Under the pieces are notes generated by a model. The model was not told where the DNA came from, did not search any database, and saw nothing but the letters and a program-made list of their open reading frames with translations. Positions 25,983 through 37,383 of a stretch of 64,000 bases of DNA are shown in pieces; within the stretch, counting starts at the first letter, position 1, and each line of letters begins with the position of its first letter. Source of the stretch: Vandammella animalimorsus (GTDB lineage Bacteria > Pseudomonadota > Gammaproteobacteria > Burkholderiales > Burkholderiaceae_C). Both the position numbers and the translations under genes were made by a program. Where the stretch lies: NCBI RefSeq assembly GCF_002285265.1, contig NZ_NSJB01000001.1:682001-746000 (forward strand), in the 5' to 3' direction.

Positions 25983-28596
25983 GGTGGGGCACCAGGATGT
26001 CGCGCTGGCCATTCCTGCCCAGCGCACCGACCAGGCCGGCGCTTTCCATGTCCTCCAGGATGCGCGCGGCGCGGTTGTAGCCGATGCGCAGCTTGCGCTG
26101 CACGTGGGAGATGCTGGACTTGCGGTCCTTGAGCACGATCTCCACGGCCTGGTCGTACATGGGGTCTTTCTCGCCGCCGCCTGCGCCGGCGGGCGTGCCC
26201 TCAAAATCCACGGCCCAGTCGCTTTCGCTCTCGCTGCCAACGCCCTCGAGCACGCCGTCGATGTATTCGGCCTCGCCCATGCTTTGCTTGATGAATTCGA
26301 CCACGCGGTGCACTTCGTCGTCGCTGACGAAAGCGCCGTGCACGCGCACGGGCAGGCCAGTGCCGCCTTTCATGTAAAGCATGTCGCCCATGCCCAGCAG
26401 GGCCTCGGCGCCCATCTGGTCGAGGATGGTGCGGCTGTCGATCTTGCTGGAGACCTGAAAGGCAATGCGCGTGGGCACGTTGGCCTTGATCAGGCCGGTG
26501 ATGACGTCCACGCTGGGGCGCTGCGTGGCCAGGATGAGGTGGATGCCAGCGGCGCGCGCCTTTTGCGCCAGGCGGGCGATGAGCTCTTCGATCTTCTTGC
26601 CCACCACCATCATCAAATCGGCCAGCTCGTCGATGATGATGACGATGTGCGGCAGCGCGTCCAGCGGCTCGGGGTCCTCGGGCGTGAGGCTGAAGGGGTT
26701 GCCGATGATCTCGCCGGCGTCCTGCGCGGCCTTGATCTTGGCGTTGTAGCCGGCCAGGTTGCGCACGCCCAGCTTGCTCATGAGCTTGTAGCGCCGCTCC
26801 ATCTCGGCCACGCACCAGTTCAGACCGTGCGCGGCCTGCTTCATGTCGGTCACCACCGGGCACAGCAGGTGCGGGATGCCTTCGTAGACGCTCATCTCCA
26901 GCATCTTGGGGTCGATCATCAGCAGGCGCACTTCGCTGGGCTCGGCCTTGAACAGCAGCGAGAGAATCATGGCGTTGATACCCACGGACTTGCCCGAGCC
27001 GGTGGTGCCGGCCACCAGGCAGTGCGGCATCTTGGCCAGGTCGGCCACGATGGGCTTGCCGATGATGTCCTTGCCCAGGCCCAGCGCGAGTTTGGATTTC
27101 TCGTCCTGGTACACGTCCGAGGAGAGGATTTCCTTGAGCTGGATGGACTGGCGGCGCGCATTGGGCAGCTCCAGCGCCATGTAGTTCTTGCCCGGGATGG
27201 TTTCGATCACGCGGATGGACATCAGCGACAGCGAGCGCGCCAAGTCCTTGGAGAGGTTGACGATCTGCGCGCCCTTGACGCCCGTGGCCGGCTCGATCTC
27301 GTAGCGCGTGACCACCGGGCCGGGCTGGGCCTCGACCACACGCACTTCCACGCCAAAGTCCTTGAGCTTTTTCTCGATCAGGCGGCTGGTCATCTCCAGC
27401 GTTTCGGGGGTGACGGTCTCCTGCTTGGCAGCGATCGGATCGAGCAGCGCCACCGAGGGCAGCGCGCCGCTTCTGGCGTCGTCGAACAAGTGCTTTTGAC
27501 GCTTGACGGGCGTGGAGATCAAAGCCGTCTCGTTGGCCGCAGCCGGGCTGGGGTCGTCCCACAGCGGCTCGATGCGCTCTTGCGGGCGCGTCGTGGCGTA
27601 GCTCTTGCCCGGCGCGGGCTCCTCGTCCCAGGGCAAGTCCACGGTTTCGCTGTAGGCCGGCGGCGGCGCTGCGCTCTCGGCGCCGGCCTCGCCGGCTGCG
27701 CTGCCGGGCGCAGCGCCGGCTTTGGGCAGTGCCGCCTCGGGCAGCTCCTGCAACTGCGGCAGTTGCTCCTCGGGGATGTCCGCCAGGTGCTCGGGCAGCG
27801 CATCGCTCAGGGCATCGCGCGTGAGCACGGCCTCCTTGCTGATTTGCTCCTCGCGCTCGCGCTGCGCGCGCCGCCCGGCGCGGGCATCGCGCAGGTGCTC
27901 GTGGCCCAGGCGCACGCGGTCGATCCAGCGCTCGATCCAGGCGCCGGTGCGCTCGGCCACCTTGCCCCAGGAAAAACCCAGCACCCACGACAGCGTCAGC
28001 AGCGCCAGCACCAGCGCCGCCACGGTCGAGCCGGTATAGCCCAGCCAGCGCACGGCCAGGGGCCCAACCCAATAGCCCAGCACCCCGCCGGAATGGTCGG
28101 GCAATTGGCCCTCGAAGCGGTACAGGCGCGTCCACTCCAGCACCGCGCAGGCGCACAGCAGCAGCAGCACGCTGCCCAGCCAGAACAGGCGCTTGCCCCA
28201 GATGCGCAGCATCATCAGCCGCCCGTCGCTGCGCACCTGGCTTTTGCCGCTGAGCCAGGCGCGAAAGGCCCACCACCACAGCAGCGCCAGCGCCGCCACC
28301 AGCACCCAGACCGTGTAGCCAAGCAGAAAGTAGCTCACATCCGACCAGTAGGCCCCCAGGCTGCCCAGCCAGTTGTGCGGCACCTGCGCGGCCGCGCCCT
28401 GCCCCGACGAGGACCAGGCCGGATCCTGCGGCGAATAGCTCAGCAGCGCCGCCACCCAGGCCGAGCCGACCACCAGGGCGATGAACAGCAGCACATCCTG
28501 GCCAAAACGGCTCAGAAAGCCCGGCCCGGCCTCCTGGGGCGAGGAATTGAAAGTGTTGCCAGAGGATCGGGAGCGAGAACGGGAACGGGAACTCAT
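25972..28596 (-). CDS. ftsK: DNA translocase FtsK
   Basis: An 874-residue septal DNA pump that clears and dimer-resolves chromosomes at division. A Ser/Arg-rich start ([12 protein letters not shown]) is followed by about four transmembrane helices to residue 195, a short linker, then the motor: [15 protein letters not shown] Walker [27 protein letters not shown] Walker B. The gamma winged-helix domain that reads polar DNA sequences ([23 protein letters not shown]) closes the protein. A longer start at 28653 is possible. Divergently transcribed from trxB 160 bp away, as in many Burkholderiales. Confidence 0.95.
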   Translation of the reverse strand: MSSRSRSRSRSSGNTFNSSPQEAGPGFLSRFGQDVLLFIALVVGSAWVAALLSYSPQDPAWSSSGQGAAAQVPHNWLGSLGAYWSDVSYFLLGYTVWVLVAALALLWWWAFRAWLSGKSQVRSDGRLMMLRIWGKRLFWLGSVLLLLCACAVLEWTRLYRFEGQLPDHSGGVLGYWVGPLAVRWLGYTGSTVAALVLALLTLSWVLGFSWGKVAERTGAWIERWIDRVRLGHEHLRDARAGRRAQREREEQISKEAVLTRDALSDALPEHLADIPEEQLPQLQELPEAALPKAGAAPGSAAGEAGAESAAPPPAYSETVDLPWDEEPAPGKSYATTRPQERIEPLWDDPSPAAANETALISTPVKRQKHLFDDARSGALPSVALLDPIAAKQETVTPETLEMTSRLIEKKLKDFGVEVRVVEAQPGPVVTRYEIEPATGVKGAQIVNLSKDLARSLSLMSIRVIETIPGKNYMALELPNARRQSIQLKEILSSDVYQDEKSKLALGLGKDIIGKPIVADLAKMPHCLVAGTTGSGKSVGINAMILSLLFKAEPSEVRLLMIDPKMLEMSVYEGIPHLLCPVVTDMKQAAHGLNWCVAEMERRYKLMSKLGVRNLAGYNAKIKAAQDAGEIIGNPFSLTPEDPEPLDALPHIVIIIDELADLMMVVGKKIEELIARLAQKARAAGIHLILATQRPSVDVITGLIKANVPTRIAFQVSSKIDSRTILDQMGAEALLGMGDMLYMKGGTGLPVRVHGAFVSDDEVHRVVEFIKQSMGEAEYIDGVLEGVGSESESDWAVDFEGTPAGAGGGEKDPMYDQAVEIVLKDRKSSISHVQRKLRIGYNRAARILEDMESAGLVGALGRNGQRDILVPHRGE

Positions 28597-28719
28597 GGTG
28601 TTGAACAGGCCCTGGGCGCGCAGGCCATCAAAGCATTGCCACAGGCCGCCCATACAGGAAATCCCTACAATGGCACGCTCTCGGCAAACAAAGCCCGCAT
28701 TATCGCAAAGAGCGGCTGA

Positions 28720-29715
<996 letters not shown>

Positions 29716-29817
29716 AAAGGCCCGCCTGCGCAGTGCGGCTTGGGCGGACTGCAACGGCGGCGGCACGCCCAGGCCGATGCCTTGGCCGGCTGTGAAATTG
29801 CAAGCAGGCTCTCACTG

Positions 29818-29845
29818 ACGCCCCGCCATGCTGCGGGGCGTTTTT
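29818..29845 (+). terminator. Intrinsic terminator after trxB
   Basis: ACGCCCCGC pairs with GCGGGGCGT around a six-base loop and is followed by a T-run (29841-29845). It lies about 100 bp after trxB and before the convergent dtd gene. Confidence 0.8.
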
Positions 29846-29956
29846 GACGTATTGGATGCTGACTCTCGCCATCGAGCGTCAGTCTGATGATTCCCGATGA
29901 TTGGCCTCTATGCCATGCCTATGCCGACACGGCAGCCGCCAGGCTCTGCCTTTGCC

Positions 29957-30418
29957 TTATCCAGCGCCGGCAGCCGCCGGCGCAATGCGCAGGGGGATGG
30001 TCACGGGCCCGTCGTTGACCAGGGCGATTTGCATGTCGGCTGCGAAGATGCCTTGCGCCACATCGGCGTGGCGGGCGCGGGCCTGGGCCAGCAAGTAGTC
30101 GTAGAGCTGGCGCGCCAGCTCAGGCGCTGCGGCGGCGCTGAAGCTGGGGCGGTTGCCGCCGCTGCAGTCGGCCGCCAGCGTGAACTGGCTGACCAGCAGC
30201 AGGCCGCCCTGCAGGTCCTGCACGCTGCGGTTCATGCGGCCCTGGGCGTCGCTGAAGATGCGCAGCTTCAGCAGCTTGTCCAGCAGTTTGTCCGCCTGGG
30301 GCCGGCCGTCGCCGTGCTCGGCGCAGACCAGCACCAGCAGCCCCTGACCGATGGCGCCGACGGTGCGGCCATCGACCTGCACCTGGGCCTGCGCCACGCG
30401 TTGCACCAATGCGTGCAT
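29957..30418 (-). CDS. dtd: D-aminoacyl-tRNA deacylase
   Basis: A 153-residue enzyme that removes D-amino acids from mischarged tRNA. The family motifs LVQRVAQAQVQVDG, LVLVCAEHGD, LRIFSDAQGRMNRSV, the catalytic SQFTLAADCSGGNRPSFS and the late VNDGPVTIPL (Gly-Pro motif) are clear. The ATG at 30418 has an AAGGGG ribosome site. It begins 17 bp after the P1 peptidase stop, so the two are likely cotranscribed with the M14 gene upstream. Confidence 0.95.
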   Translation of the reverse strand: MHALVQRVAQAQVQVDGRTVGAIGQGLLVLVCAEHGDGRPQADKLLDKLLKLRIFSDAQGRMNRSVQDLQGGLLLVSQFTLAADCSGGNRPSFSAAAAPELARQLYDYLLAQARARHADVAQGIFAADMQIALVNDGPVTIPLRIAPAAAGAG

Positions 30419-30435
30419 GTGCCGCCCCTTGCCCT

Positions 30436-31506
30436 TCACGCGCCCAGCAGCGCGCGGCGCTGCGCCGCTGCCACGGCGGGGATGCGCAGCTGCGCATCGG
30501 CGTAGTCCTGCGCGTGCAACACGGCGCGCAGCGTGGCCAGGGCCACGGCCTCGGCGACCATGGCGCCCAGCACCATGGCGCCGGGCGAGCTGGCGGCCAG
30601 GCCGGTGGAGAGCATGAACAAGGTGTCGCCGTCGGACTGCGTGTGCACAGGCGTGATGCAGCGCGCCAGGCCATCGTGCCCCTGGCCGGCCAGGCGCAGG
30701 GCCTGGGGGCGGGTCAGCGGCGCATCGGTGGCGATCACGCCAATGGTGGTGTTGCTGCCGGCCAGCGCGGGCAATGGCGCCTGCCCGGCCAGCAAGGCGC
30801 GCAGCGCGTCGCAGGGCTGGGGGCTGCCTGGCGCGGCGCGCGCGCCGGCGAGGATGGCGCCCCGCTCGGGGTGGCGCACGTCGCCCACGGCATTGCAGGC
30901 GATCAACGCGCCCACGGTGACGCCGCCCACACGCACCGAGGCCGAGCCGATGCCGCCGCGCATGGCGCGCTCCAGACCAAACATCTTGCCCACGATGGCG
31001 CCGCTGCCCGCGCCCACATTGCCCTGCGCCAGCGGCGTGCGGGCGTTGGCCTGGGTCTGGGCGGCCACGCAGGCCGCATGGCCGCAGGCGGCATCGGGGC
31101 GGATGCGCACATCGCCAATGAGCAGATCGAACAGCACGGCCGCAGGCACGATGGGCACGCGGCACACGCCAGTGTCCAGGCCCTGGCCCTGCTCTTCCAG
31201 CCAGCGCACCACGCCGCTGGCGGCGTCCAGCCCGAAGGCGCTGCCGCCGCACAGGACGATGGCGTGGACTTTCTCCACCAGGTTGCCGGGGGCGAGCAAG
31301 TCGGTCTCGCGCGTGCCGGGCGCGGCGCCGCGCACGTCCACCGCCGCGATGGCGCCCTGCCCGCCCGGCGCGGCATGGGCATGGCCGGCGGCCAGCACCA
31401 CGGTGCAGCCGGTGGCGCGGCCGGCCATCTGGGCATGGCCTGCGGCAATGCCGGGCACATCGGTGATGCAGCTGGGGCGCTGCAGGCGCTGGGCCAGGTC
31501 GTCCAT
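30436..31506 (-). CDS. P1 (DmpA/S58) family N-terminal-nucleophile peptidase
   Basis: A 356-residue member of peptidase family S58 (DmpA-like aminopeptidases/amidases). Seen motifs: ITDVPGIAAGHAQ, GNLVEKVHAIVLCGGSAFGLDAASGVVRWLEE-type helix, GNVGAGSGAIVGKM, and the processing site GSNTTIGVIATDAPL near residue 248, where self-cleavage is expected to expose the catalytic nucleophile. No signal peptide. Substrate unknown; relatives cleave D- or beta-amino peptides. It sits between dtd and a carboxypeptidase lipoprotein, a group that may all touch unusual amino acids. Confidence 0.88.
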   Translation of the reverse strand: MDDLAQRLQRPSCITDVPGIAAGHAQMAGRATGCTVVLAAGHAHAAPGGQGAIAAVDVRGAAPGTRETDLLAPGNLVEKVHAIVLCGGSAFGLDAASGVVRWLEEQGQGLDTGVCRVPIVPAAVLFDLLIGDVRIRPDAACGHAACVAAQTQANARTPLAQGNVGAGSGAIVGKMFGLERAMRGGIGSASVRVGGVTVGALIACNAVGDVRHPERGAILAGARAAPGSPQPCDALRALLAGQAPLPALAGSNTTIGVIATDAPLTRPQALRLAGQGHDGLARCITPVHTQSDGDTLFMLSTGLAASSPGAMVLGAMVAEAVALATLRAVLHAQDYADAQLRIPAVAAAQRRALLGA

Positions 31507-31528
31507 GCGTGCGTGCTCCAGGCCGGGC

Positions 31529-33289
31529 TTATTCGACTTCTTCAAAAACCAGCGCCGGCGGCTCGACGACGCGCACCAGGCTGCCCAGGTCGTGCTGGAT
31601 GCGGTTGGCGAAGTAGCTGTTTTGCGTGTCGGGCTCCAGCGCGGCAATGGCCAGGTTGGCCAGCGGCTGGCCCATGGGCACGTAATAGCTGCCCGCCGGC
31701 ACGGTGACGCGCTCGCGCGCCAGTTGCACCTGCACGCGCAGGATCTGCGCCTCGCTGCCCATGGGGCCGAGCACGTCCTGGCGCTGGCCTTGCTCACGGG
31801 CCGTTTCCTGATAGCGCTCGACCTGCAGGTCGCCGGCCTCGGCCACGCGCAGCACGTTCACGCCCAGCATTTGCAGCCGGGCCACGGCATCGCCCTCGCT
31901 GTGCGCCAGCAGGTAGCCGCAGGGGCGGTTGCGCTGGCGCGTGCTTTGCAGCTGCAGCGAGGATTTCCAGGGCAGCTTGCGCACCACGTCGGCGCCGGTG
32001 TTCGCATCCAGCAGCAGCACTTCCTTGTGCTCCTGCGTCTGCGCCGCCTCGATGACGACCTGGCCGTTGCAGGCCGAGGACGCGGCCTCGCGCTCGACAT
32101 AGCTCTTGACCTGCTGCAGGTGCGAGGCGCGCACGGCGGCCTGCTCCAGCACCTTGCGCACCAGCACCACGTGCGTGTGCACGCGCCGCTGGATGTGGTG
32201 GCGGCCGATGCCCACGCCGCGCGTCTCGATCAGCAGGCTCACGGCGTTCTTCAGGCCGTTGACGTTGCGCCCCGTGTCCGGGCGGATGCCGCCCATAGCC
32301 AGCGACTGGTCCTGCATGTCGCTGGAGGTCGTGAAATACCACTGCGCGCGCAGGTCGTGGCGCTTGAGCTCCTGGAACATGGGCTGCACGAACCACTCAT
32401 TGGCCGCCTTGATGGTGAAGTCGCCGATGTTGGGCGTATTGGCGTACTGCAGCATGGCGTCGTAGGCCTGCACGAGCTGGAACTTCTGCTGCACGCGCCC
32501 CATGACGCTGAACTCGTGGCTGTCGACGATGACCAGCGGCCGGTAATCGCGCACCAGCTGCGCCAGCGCGCGCGCCTCGGGCGTGCGCAGCAGCAAATGG
32601 TCGCGGTTGAGGTCGATGTCGTTGCCCAGCGCGCGCCGGCCCGCCAGCGCGCCATCGGGGTTGGCGCGCGGCACGATGATGACGTTGAGCTGGTTCAGCG
32701 CCGAGGCCCATTGCCCATTGAGCAACTGCTCAGCGGCCACCAGCAGGGCCTCGCCCGCGGCCGGCTCATTGCCATGCTGCTGGCCGATGAGCAGCACCGT
32801 GGGCTTGCCCGAGCGCGCAAAGCCCGCCGGATCCAGCGTCACGCCCTTGCCCAGCAGCAGCGCATGGATGGGCGCGCCGGCCTGCGAGCGGCCAATCACC
32901 AGCGGCTGCGCAGCAACGCCGGCCACGGGCCGGGCCGCCAGCTGGCCCAGGAAGGTCTGGATTTCCTCATTGCTGGTGAACTGCTCGCGCCCTTGCTGCA
33001 GGCCCGGCGTGGCATAGCGCACGGCCGGCTCGGCAAAGCGCGCCGCCACGGCCGGACTGTAGGGCGCTGCCGCCTCGCCCTGCACGCCCATGGGCATCGC
33101 CTGACCAGGCGGCAGGCGGTGCACCTGGCCGGCCTGCACAGCCTGGCCCTGCTCCCACGGCGGCAAGGGCGTGCTGCTGCACGCCGCCAGCAGGCCGGCC
33201 AGCAGCGCGCTGGCCATGCCGGCTCCCAGCCTGCGGCCTGCGGGGGCGCTCGAAGATGATGGGGCGATGGTTCGGTTCCTTGGGTGCAT
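31529..33289 (-). CDS. M14-family zinc carboxypeptidase, lipoprotein
   Basis: A 586-residue predicted lipoprotein (signal ends at lipobox LLAAC near residue 37). The M14 zinc ligands are visible as HGNEPAAGE (H and E) and VDSHEF (second H); an acidic residue in SLLIETRGVG is the expected general base. The C-terminal 200 residues form an additional domain not found in minimal carboxypeptidases. The ATG at 33289 has AGAGAGG upstream. It probably trims peptides in the periplasm, perhaps cell-wall peptides. It leads the short operon with the P1 peptidase and dtd. Confidence 0.87.
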   Translation of the reverse strand: MHPRNRTIAPSSSSAPAGRRLGAGMASALLAGLLAACSSTPLPPWEQGQAVQAGQVHRLPPGQAMPMGVQGEAAAPYSPAVAARFAEPAVRYATPGLQQGREQFTSNEEIQTFLGQLAARPVAGVAAQPLVIGRSQAGAPIHALLLGKGVTLDPAGFARSGKPTVLLIGQQHGNEPAAGEALLVAAEQLLNGQWASALNQLNVIIVPRANPDGALAGRRALGNDIDLNRDHLLLRTPEARALAQLVRDYRPLVIVDSHEFSVMGRVQQKFQLVQAYDAMLQYANTPNIGDFTIKAANEWFVQPMFQELKRHDLRAQWYFTTSSDMQDQSLAMGGIRPDTGRNVNGLKNAVSLLIETRGVGIGRHHIQRRVHTHVVLVRKVLEQAAVRASHLQQVKSYVEREAASSACNGQVVIEAAQTQEHKEVLLLDANTGADVVRKLPWKSSLQLQSTRQRNRPCGYLLAHSEGDAVARLQMLGVNVLRVAEAGDLQVERYQETAREQGQRQDVLGPMGSEAQILRVQVQLARERVTVPAGSYYVPMGQPLANLAIAALEPDTQNSYFANRIQHDLGSLVRVVEPPALVFEEVE

Positions 33290-33326
33290 GGCCAACCTCT
33301 CTTTGCTTTGTTCTCGTCGGGGCTTA

Positions 33327-33374
33327 GAGCGTGTGATGCACTTTGCGCCCCCGCGCAAAGTGCATCACACGCTC
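33327..33374. repeat. Perfect 22-bp inverted repeat (CCCC loop)
   Basis: GAGCGTGTGATGCACTTTGC... (22 nt, 33327-33348) is repeated exactly in reverse complement at 33353-33374 with only CCCC between. It lies in the gap between the EI24 gene and the M14 lipoprotein gene, both on the minus strand. No T-run follows either side, so it is not a simple terminator. Confidence 0.9.
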
Positions 33375-33502
33375 CAGAACAGATCAATTCGCCACCAGCC
33401 CCAGGGCCTCCCGTGCGGGCGGCGGCAAAACGGCCTGCGTGTGCAGGCCGGCGCAAACCATACCATAGCTGCGCGCCCTGCCCAGCGGCGCCGGGCGGGC
33501 TT

Positions 33503-34735
33503 TCAGGCAGATGGCGCGGCGCTGGTCGGGCCTGGCTGCGGCCCTGGCCCGGCGGCGGGCTGACCGGGCTCCTGCGCAATGGGTTGCGCAGCGGCGCTGG
33601 CCCGTGGTGGCGCTGGCGTGGGCGGCAGTGGCGCTGGCGTGGCCGCCGCACCCGCAACGTCCGCTGCGCCTGTCGCGCCCTGCACGGCTTGCTGGGCAGG
33701 CCCAGCCCCGGCATCGGGCTGGGCGCTGGCTGAAGGGCCAGGGGCCGCAGCGCCAGCCACGGGCGCAGGCGCAGGGCCCGCGCTGCGCGCCCCGTCAGCA
33801 GCGGCATCGGGCGTCGCGCCAGGGGCGGCATCGCCCACGTCGCCAGCAGATGGCAGCGCCGGGGTGGCAGGTGGTTGAGTCGGCTGGGGCGGCGCAGGGC
33901 GGGGCAGCGCCGTGGCGGGCGGGGCCGGCGGCACCATCGCCAGCGGGCCGCGCTGCGCGGCCAAGACCTCCAGGCAGTAATGCGCATACCACAGCGAGGT
34001 CAGCGCAAACACCCAGGTGAACAGCCAGACGGCCAGCGGGATCAGCACCACGAAGGCCACGGCAAAGATCAGGCCCGAGGCCCAGAGCACGCTGGGCGCA
34101 GCGCTGAGAAAGCCGCACAGCACGCCGATGAGCAGCAGCGGCCAGCGGTGCCGGGCCATGATCTGGCGCCGCTCGGCAGGGCTGGCGTACTGCGCCAGCG
34201 CATCGAAGCTCAGGATGCGATAGGCCAGCCAGCCCCAGATCAGCGGCGGCAGCACCAGCGCCAGCGGCGGGATCAGCCACAGCACCAGCGTGGCCAGCAG
34301 CGCCATGCAGGCCATGGCGGTGGACAGCAGCGACCAGCCCAGGCTCTGAAAGAACTGGTTGCCGCCGCGCCGCTCCAGCCCCGGAAAGCGCCGCCCGGCC
34401 ACATCCTTGGCCATCATCGGCGTCATGAACAGGCTCACCAGCAGCAGGCTGAGCACGATCAGCAGCGGCGTGACCAGCATCACCACCAGCAGCTGGGCAA
34501 AAAACGCCGTGGCATTGGCAAAGCCCAGCTCGACCAGCCGCGCATCGAACCAGCCCCAGATGCTGCTGCCCTCCATCCAAGTAGCCATGGCAGCGGTGGC
34601 GCTGTCCCAGTACAGATAGCCCAGCAACAGGCTGGCGGCAATAATCAGCCCCAGCGGCAGCAGCGACAAGGCGATGATGCGCGGCCGAAAGCTATCGACC
34701 AGGGCGCGCCAGAACGATTCCAGAATGCGTGTCAT
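33503..34735 (-). CDS. EI24-domain membrane protein with Pro/Ala tail
   Basis: A 410-residue protein. Residues 1-260 match the EI24/CysZ-like family: FWRALVDSFRPRIIALSLLPLG, about six transmembrane helices, and RRFPGLERRGGNQFFQSLGWSL. The last 140 residues are a Pro/Ala-rich low-complexity tail, probably cytoplasmic and disordered. Relatives include the sulfate transporter CysZ, but substrate specificity cannot be claimed. The ATG at 34735 has an AAGGAA ribosome site. The tail's DNA contains internal GGCGCTGGC-type near repeats. Confidence 0.82.
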   Translation of the reverse strand: MTRILESFWRALVDSFRPRIIALSLLPLGLIIAASLLLGYLYWDSATAAMATWMEGSSIWGWFDARLVELGFANATAFFAQLLVVMLVTPLLIVLSLLLVSLFMTPMMAKDVAGRRFPGLERRGGNQFFQSLGWSLLSTAMACMALLATLVLWLIPPLALVLPPLIWGWLAYRILSFDALAQYASPAERRQIMARHRWPLLLIGVLCGFLSAAPSVLWASGLIFAVAFVVLIPLAVWLFTWVFALTSLWYAHYCLEVLAAQRGPLAMVPPAPPATALPRPAPPQPTQPPATPALPSAGDVGDAAPGATPDAAADGARSAGPAPAPVAGAAAPGPSASAQPDAGAGPAQQAVQGATGAADVAGAAATPAPLPPTPAPPRASAAAQPIAQEPGQPAAGPGPQPGPTSAAPSA

Positions 34736-34874
34736 CTCATTCCTTTCCAAAAGCCTGTGGCGGCACTAAAAAACACACACCAACCAGTGGCACACCCTCG
34801 CCCTTGCAACGGCCCCAATCCGCTCGCTCTTTCTGTGCGCTCAAAAAAAGCACCGTTGCTTCATCTGATGGTGC

Positions 34875-35483
34875 TCAAAACCCTGCCTTGTTCAAACGGG
34901 CGTATTCGTCGCAGCCATCTTGATCGCCGCTGTCACAGGCTTGGCCGTACCATTCTTTGGCTGTAGCGGTGTTTTGCCCAACTCCACGACCGTGCTCGTA
35001 CATCCGCCCCAGGAAAAACCGTGCGCCTGAATTTCCTTGCTGCGCCGACTTGAGGAACCACTCCGCGGCCTTGGCGTAGTCCTGGCGCACGCCTTGGCCT
35101 AAGTAGAAACTCATCCCTAAACTGAATTGCGCGCCCGCGTGCCCCTGCTGCGCCGCTTTGCGGAACCACTCCACTGCTTGGGTATCGTCCTGACGCACGC
35201 CCACGCCGATGTCATACATCACCCCCAGGCTGAATTGCGCATTCGCCTCCCCCTGCTGCGCGGCTCTGCGGAACCACTCCACTGCACGGGCATCGTCCCG
35301 GCGCACGCCTCGGCCTAAGCCATACATCAATCCCAAAACGTACTGCGAATGCGCAACCCCTTTCTGCGCTTCGGCCTGGATGGCGGCAAAGTCCAACTTC
35401 GGCTCCTCGGCCTGCGCCCAGGGCGAAAAGGCCAAGCTGGCTGCCAGCAGCGCGACGATGCGGGCGATGCAGTTCAGGCTCAC
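34875..35483 (-). CDS. Sel1-repeat (TPR-like) periplasmic protein
   Basis: A 202-residue secreted protein with a signal peptide (IARIVALLAASLAFSPWAQA) and four Sel1 repeats of 36 residues (A(Q)FSLGVMYDIGVGVRQDD-type, with AVEWFRRAAQQG). Two repeats are almost identical at DNA level 108 bp apart, pointing to recent internal duplication. The start is the GTG at 35483 with AAAGGGA upstream. Sel1 proteins scaffold partners; the partner here is unknown. It lies on the same strand as the EI24 gene. Confidence 0.85.
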   Translation of the reverse strand: MSLNCIARIVALLAASLAFSPWAQAEEPKLDFAAIQAEAQKGVAHSQYVLGLMYGLGRGVRRDDARAVEWFRRAAQQGEANAQFSLGVMYDIGVGVRQDDTQAVEWFRKAAQQGHAGAQFSLGMSFYLGQGVRQDYAKAAEWFLKSAQQGNSGARFFLGRMYEHGRGVGQNTATAKEWYGQACDSGDQDGCDEYARLNKAGF

Positions 35484-35552
35484 GGCAGGTCCCTTTCTTT
35501 CGTTTAAACAGAGAGACTCATCAGGGCACACGAGGCCAGGTACAAGCGCCCA

Positions 35553-36026
35553 TCACCCCAACGCCGCAATCACCTCCGGCGGGGCCTGCACCAGTTCGAT
35601 CAGCACGCCTTCGCCCGAGATGGGGAATTCGTCGTTGGCCTTGGGGTGCAGAAAGCAGATGTCGTGGCCGGCTGCGCCCTTGCGGATGCCGCCAGGGGCA
35701 AAGCGCACGCCCTGGCTGCTGAGCCATTCGACGGCCTTGGGCAGGTCGTCGATCCACAGGCCCACGTGGTTGAGCGGCGTGGCGTGCACGGCCGGTTTGC
35801 CTTCGGGGTCGATGGGCTGCATCAGATCGACCTCGACCTTGTAGGGGCCCTGGCCCATGCTGAGGATGTCTTCGTCGACGTTCTCGCGCTCGCTGCGGAA
35901 GTGGCCGGTCACTTGCAGCCCCAGGGCGTCAACCCACAGCTGGCGCAGTTTGTCCTTGCTCAGCGCGCCGATGGCGATTTGCTGGATGCCCAGCACCTTG
36001 AAGGGGCGTGTTGCTTGGGTGCTCAT
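35553..36026 (-). CDS. VOC-family protein, probable methylmalonyl-CoA epimerase
   Basis: A 157-residue glyoxalase/VOC protein. The pattern [59 protein letters not shown] and FLHPK places it near methylmalonyl-CoA epimerases, which convert (S)- to (R)-methylmalonyl-CoA. The metal ligands expected of the fold (H/E pairs in beta strands) are plausible (HVGLW, LIELV). It follows bioB by 28 bp on the minus strand. With mcm, meaB, pccA and pccB close by, it would complete the propionyl-CoA pathway; other VOC activities cannot be excluded. Confidence 0.75.
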   Translation of the reverse strand: MSTQATRPFKVLGIQQIAIGALSKDKLRQLWVDALGLQVTGHFRSERENVDEDILSMGQGPYKVEVDLMQPIDPEGKPAVHATPLNHVGLWIDDLPKAVEWLSSQGVRFAPGGIRKGAAGHDICFLHPKANDEFPISGEGVLIELVQAPPEVIAALG

Positions 36027-36054
36027 GTGTTTTTTCTCCTTGAAAGCCTTGGCG

Positions 36055-37167
36055 TCAGCGGGCTGCGCCCTGCTGGATGTTCAGATGGGCGTGGCTGTGG
36101 GCGTGGCGCTCGTCCTCGACCTGGGTGTGGCGGCCGTTGATGCCCAGCTTGGCCAGCAGGCGGGCGTCGTCGCCGGCCTCGGGGTTGCCGGTGACCAGCA
36201 GCTTGTCGCCGTAGAAGATGGAGTTGGCCCCGGCCAGAAAGCACAGGGCCTGCACGGCCTCGCCCAGTTGCTGGCGGCCAGCCGAGAGGCGCACGCGCGC
36301 CTTGGGCATGGTGATGCGGGCCACGGCGATGATGCGCACGAAGTCCAGTGGATCGACGGGCTCGGAATCGGCCAGCGGCGTGCCGGGCACGGGCACGAGG
36401 CTGTTGATGGGCACGGATTCAGGATACGGATCGAGGTTGGCCAGCTGCGCGATCAGCCCGGCGCGGTGCACGGGCGCTTCGCCCATGCCGATGATGCCGC
36501 CGCAGCAGACGCTGATGCCCGCATCGCGCACGGCCTGCAGGGTGTCGAGGCGATCCTGGTAGTTGCGGGTATCGACCACCGATTCGTAGTACTCGGGCGC
36601 GGTGTCAAGGTTGTGGTTGTAGTAGTCCAGCCCGGCGGCGCGCAGGGCCTTGGCCTGGTGCGGCTGGAGCATGCCCATGGTGGCGCAGGTTTCCATGCCC
36701 AGGCCTTTGACGGCGGCAATGAGCTCGACGACTTTTTCGATGTCGCGGTCCTTGGGCGCGCGCCAGGCCGCGCCCATGCAAAAGCGGGTCGCGCCCGCGT
36801 CCTTGGCGGCCTGGGCGGCGGCGCGCACTTCGTCCACAGCCATGAGCTTCTGCGCCTTCACGCCCGTGTCGTACTCGGCCGATTGCGGGCAGTAGCCGCA
36901 GTTCTCGGGGCAGCCGCCGGTCTTGACCGACAGCAGCGTGGCCAGCTCCACATCGCCCTTGGGCCAGTGCTGGCGGTGCACGGTCTGGGCCTGGTAGAGC
37001 AAGTCCATGAACGGCAAATCCAGCAGTTGCTGGACGGCCTCCACGCTCCAGCGCTGGGGCTTGGCATCGGCCGGCACTTTTTTGCTGCGCGGCGTGTGAA
37101 AGACCAGCGGCTGGCCGCCATCGAACTGCGCGGCGGGGGCCTCAAGTGGTGTGGTGTAGTTTTCCAT
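36055..37167 (-). CDS. bioB: Biotin synthase
   Basis: A 370-residue radical SAM enzyme that inserts sulfur into dethiobiotin. The radical SAM cysteines [10 protein letters not shown] (about residue 83-92), FCMGAAWR, the second cluster region around [11 protein letters not shown] and the C-terminal [11 protein letters not shown] are present. The C-terminus carries a His-rich tail ([15 protein letters not shown]). The ATG at 37167 has AAGGAC upstream. It lies between a MAPEG gene and the epimerase-like gene. Biotin is the cofactor of PccA encoded nearby. Confidence 0.96.
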   Translation of the reverse strand: MENYTTPLEAPAAQFDGGQPLVFHTPRSKKVPADAKPQRWSVEAVQQLLDLPFMDLLYQAQTVHRQHWPKGDVELATLLSVKTGGCPENCGYCPQSAEYDTGVKAQKLMAVDEVRAAAQAAKDAGATRFCMGAAWRAPKDRDIEKVVELIAAVKGLGMETCATMGMLQPHQAKALRAAGLDYYNHNLDTAPEYYESVVDTRNYQDRLDTLQAVRDAGISVCCGGIIGMGEAPVHRAGLIAQLANLDPYPESVPINSLVPVPGTPLADSEPVDPLDFVRIIAVARITMPKARVRLSAGRQQLGEAVQALCFLAGANSIFYGDKLLVTGNPEAGDDARLLAKLGINGRHTQVEDERHAHSHAHLNIQQGAAR

Positions 37168-37383
37168 CTCCGTCCTTTTTCTCATGGCCGCGCCGCGGCG
37201 GGGCGCAGCCTTTGGTGTGCGTTGCAATGCCTGGTGCTGCATTCAGGGGGCGTCTGTGCCTGCGGCCTGCAGCCCGGCCCGATTGTTCTTTGCCTGGGCC
37301 GCGCCGGCACGGGTCTGCGCGCCAGATGGGTCGCACTTCATGCCAAAGCGCGGGCCAATGGCCATCGGCGCAGCCCCCACCAA

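Noticed and set aside
33327-33374. Considered as a transcription terminator
   Set aside because: The stem is perfect but no T-run follows on either strand.
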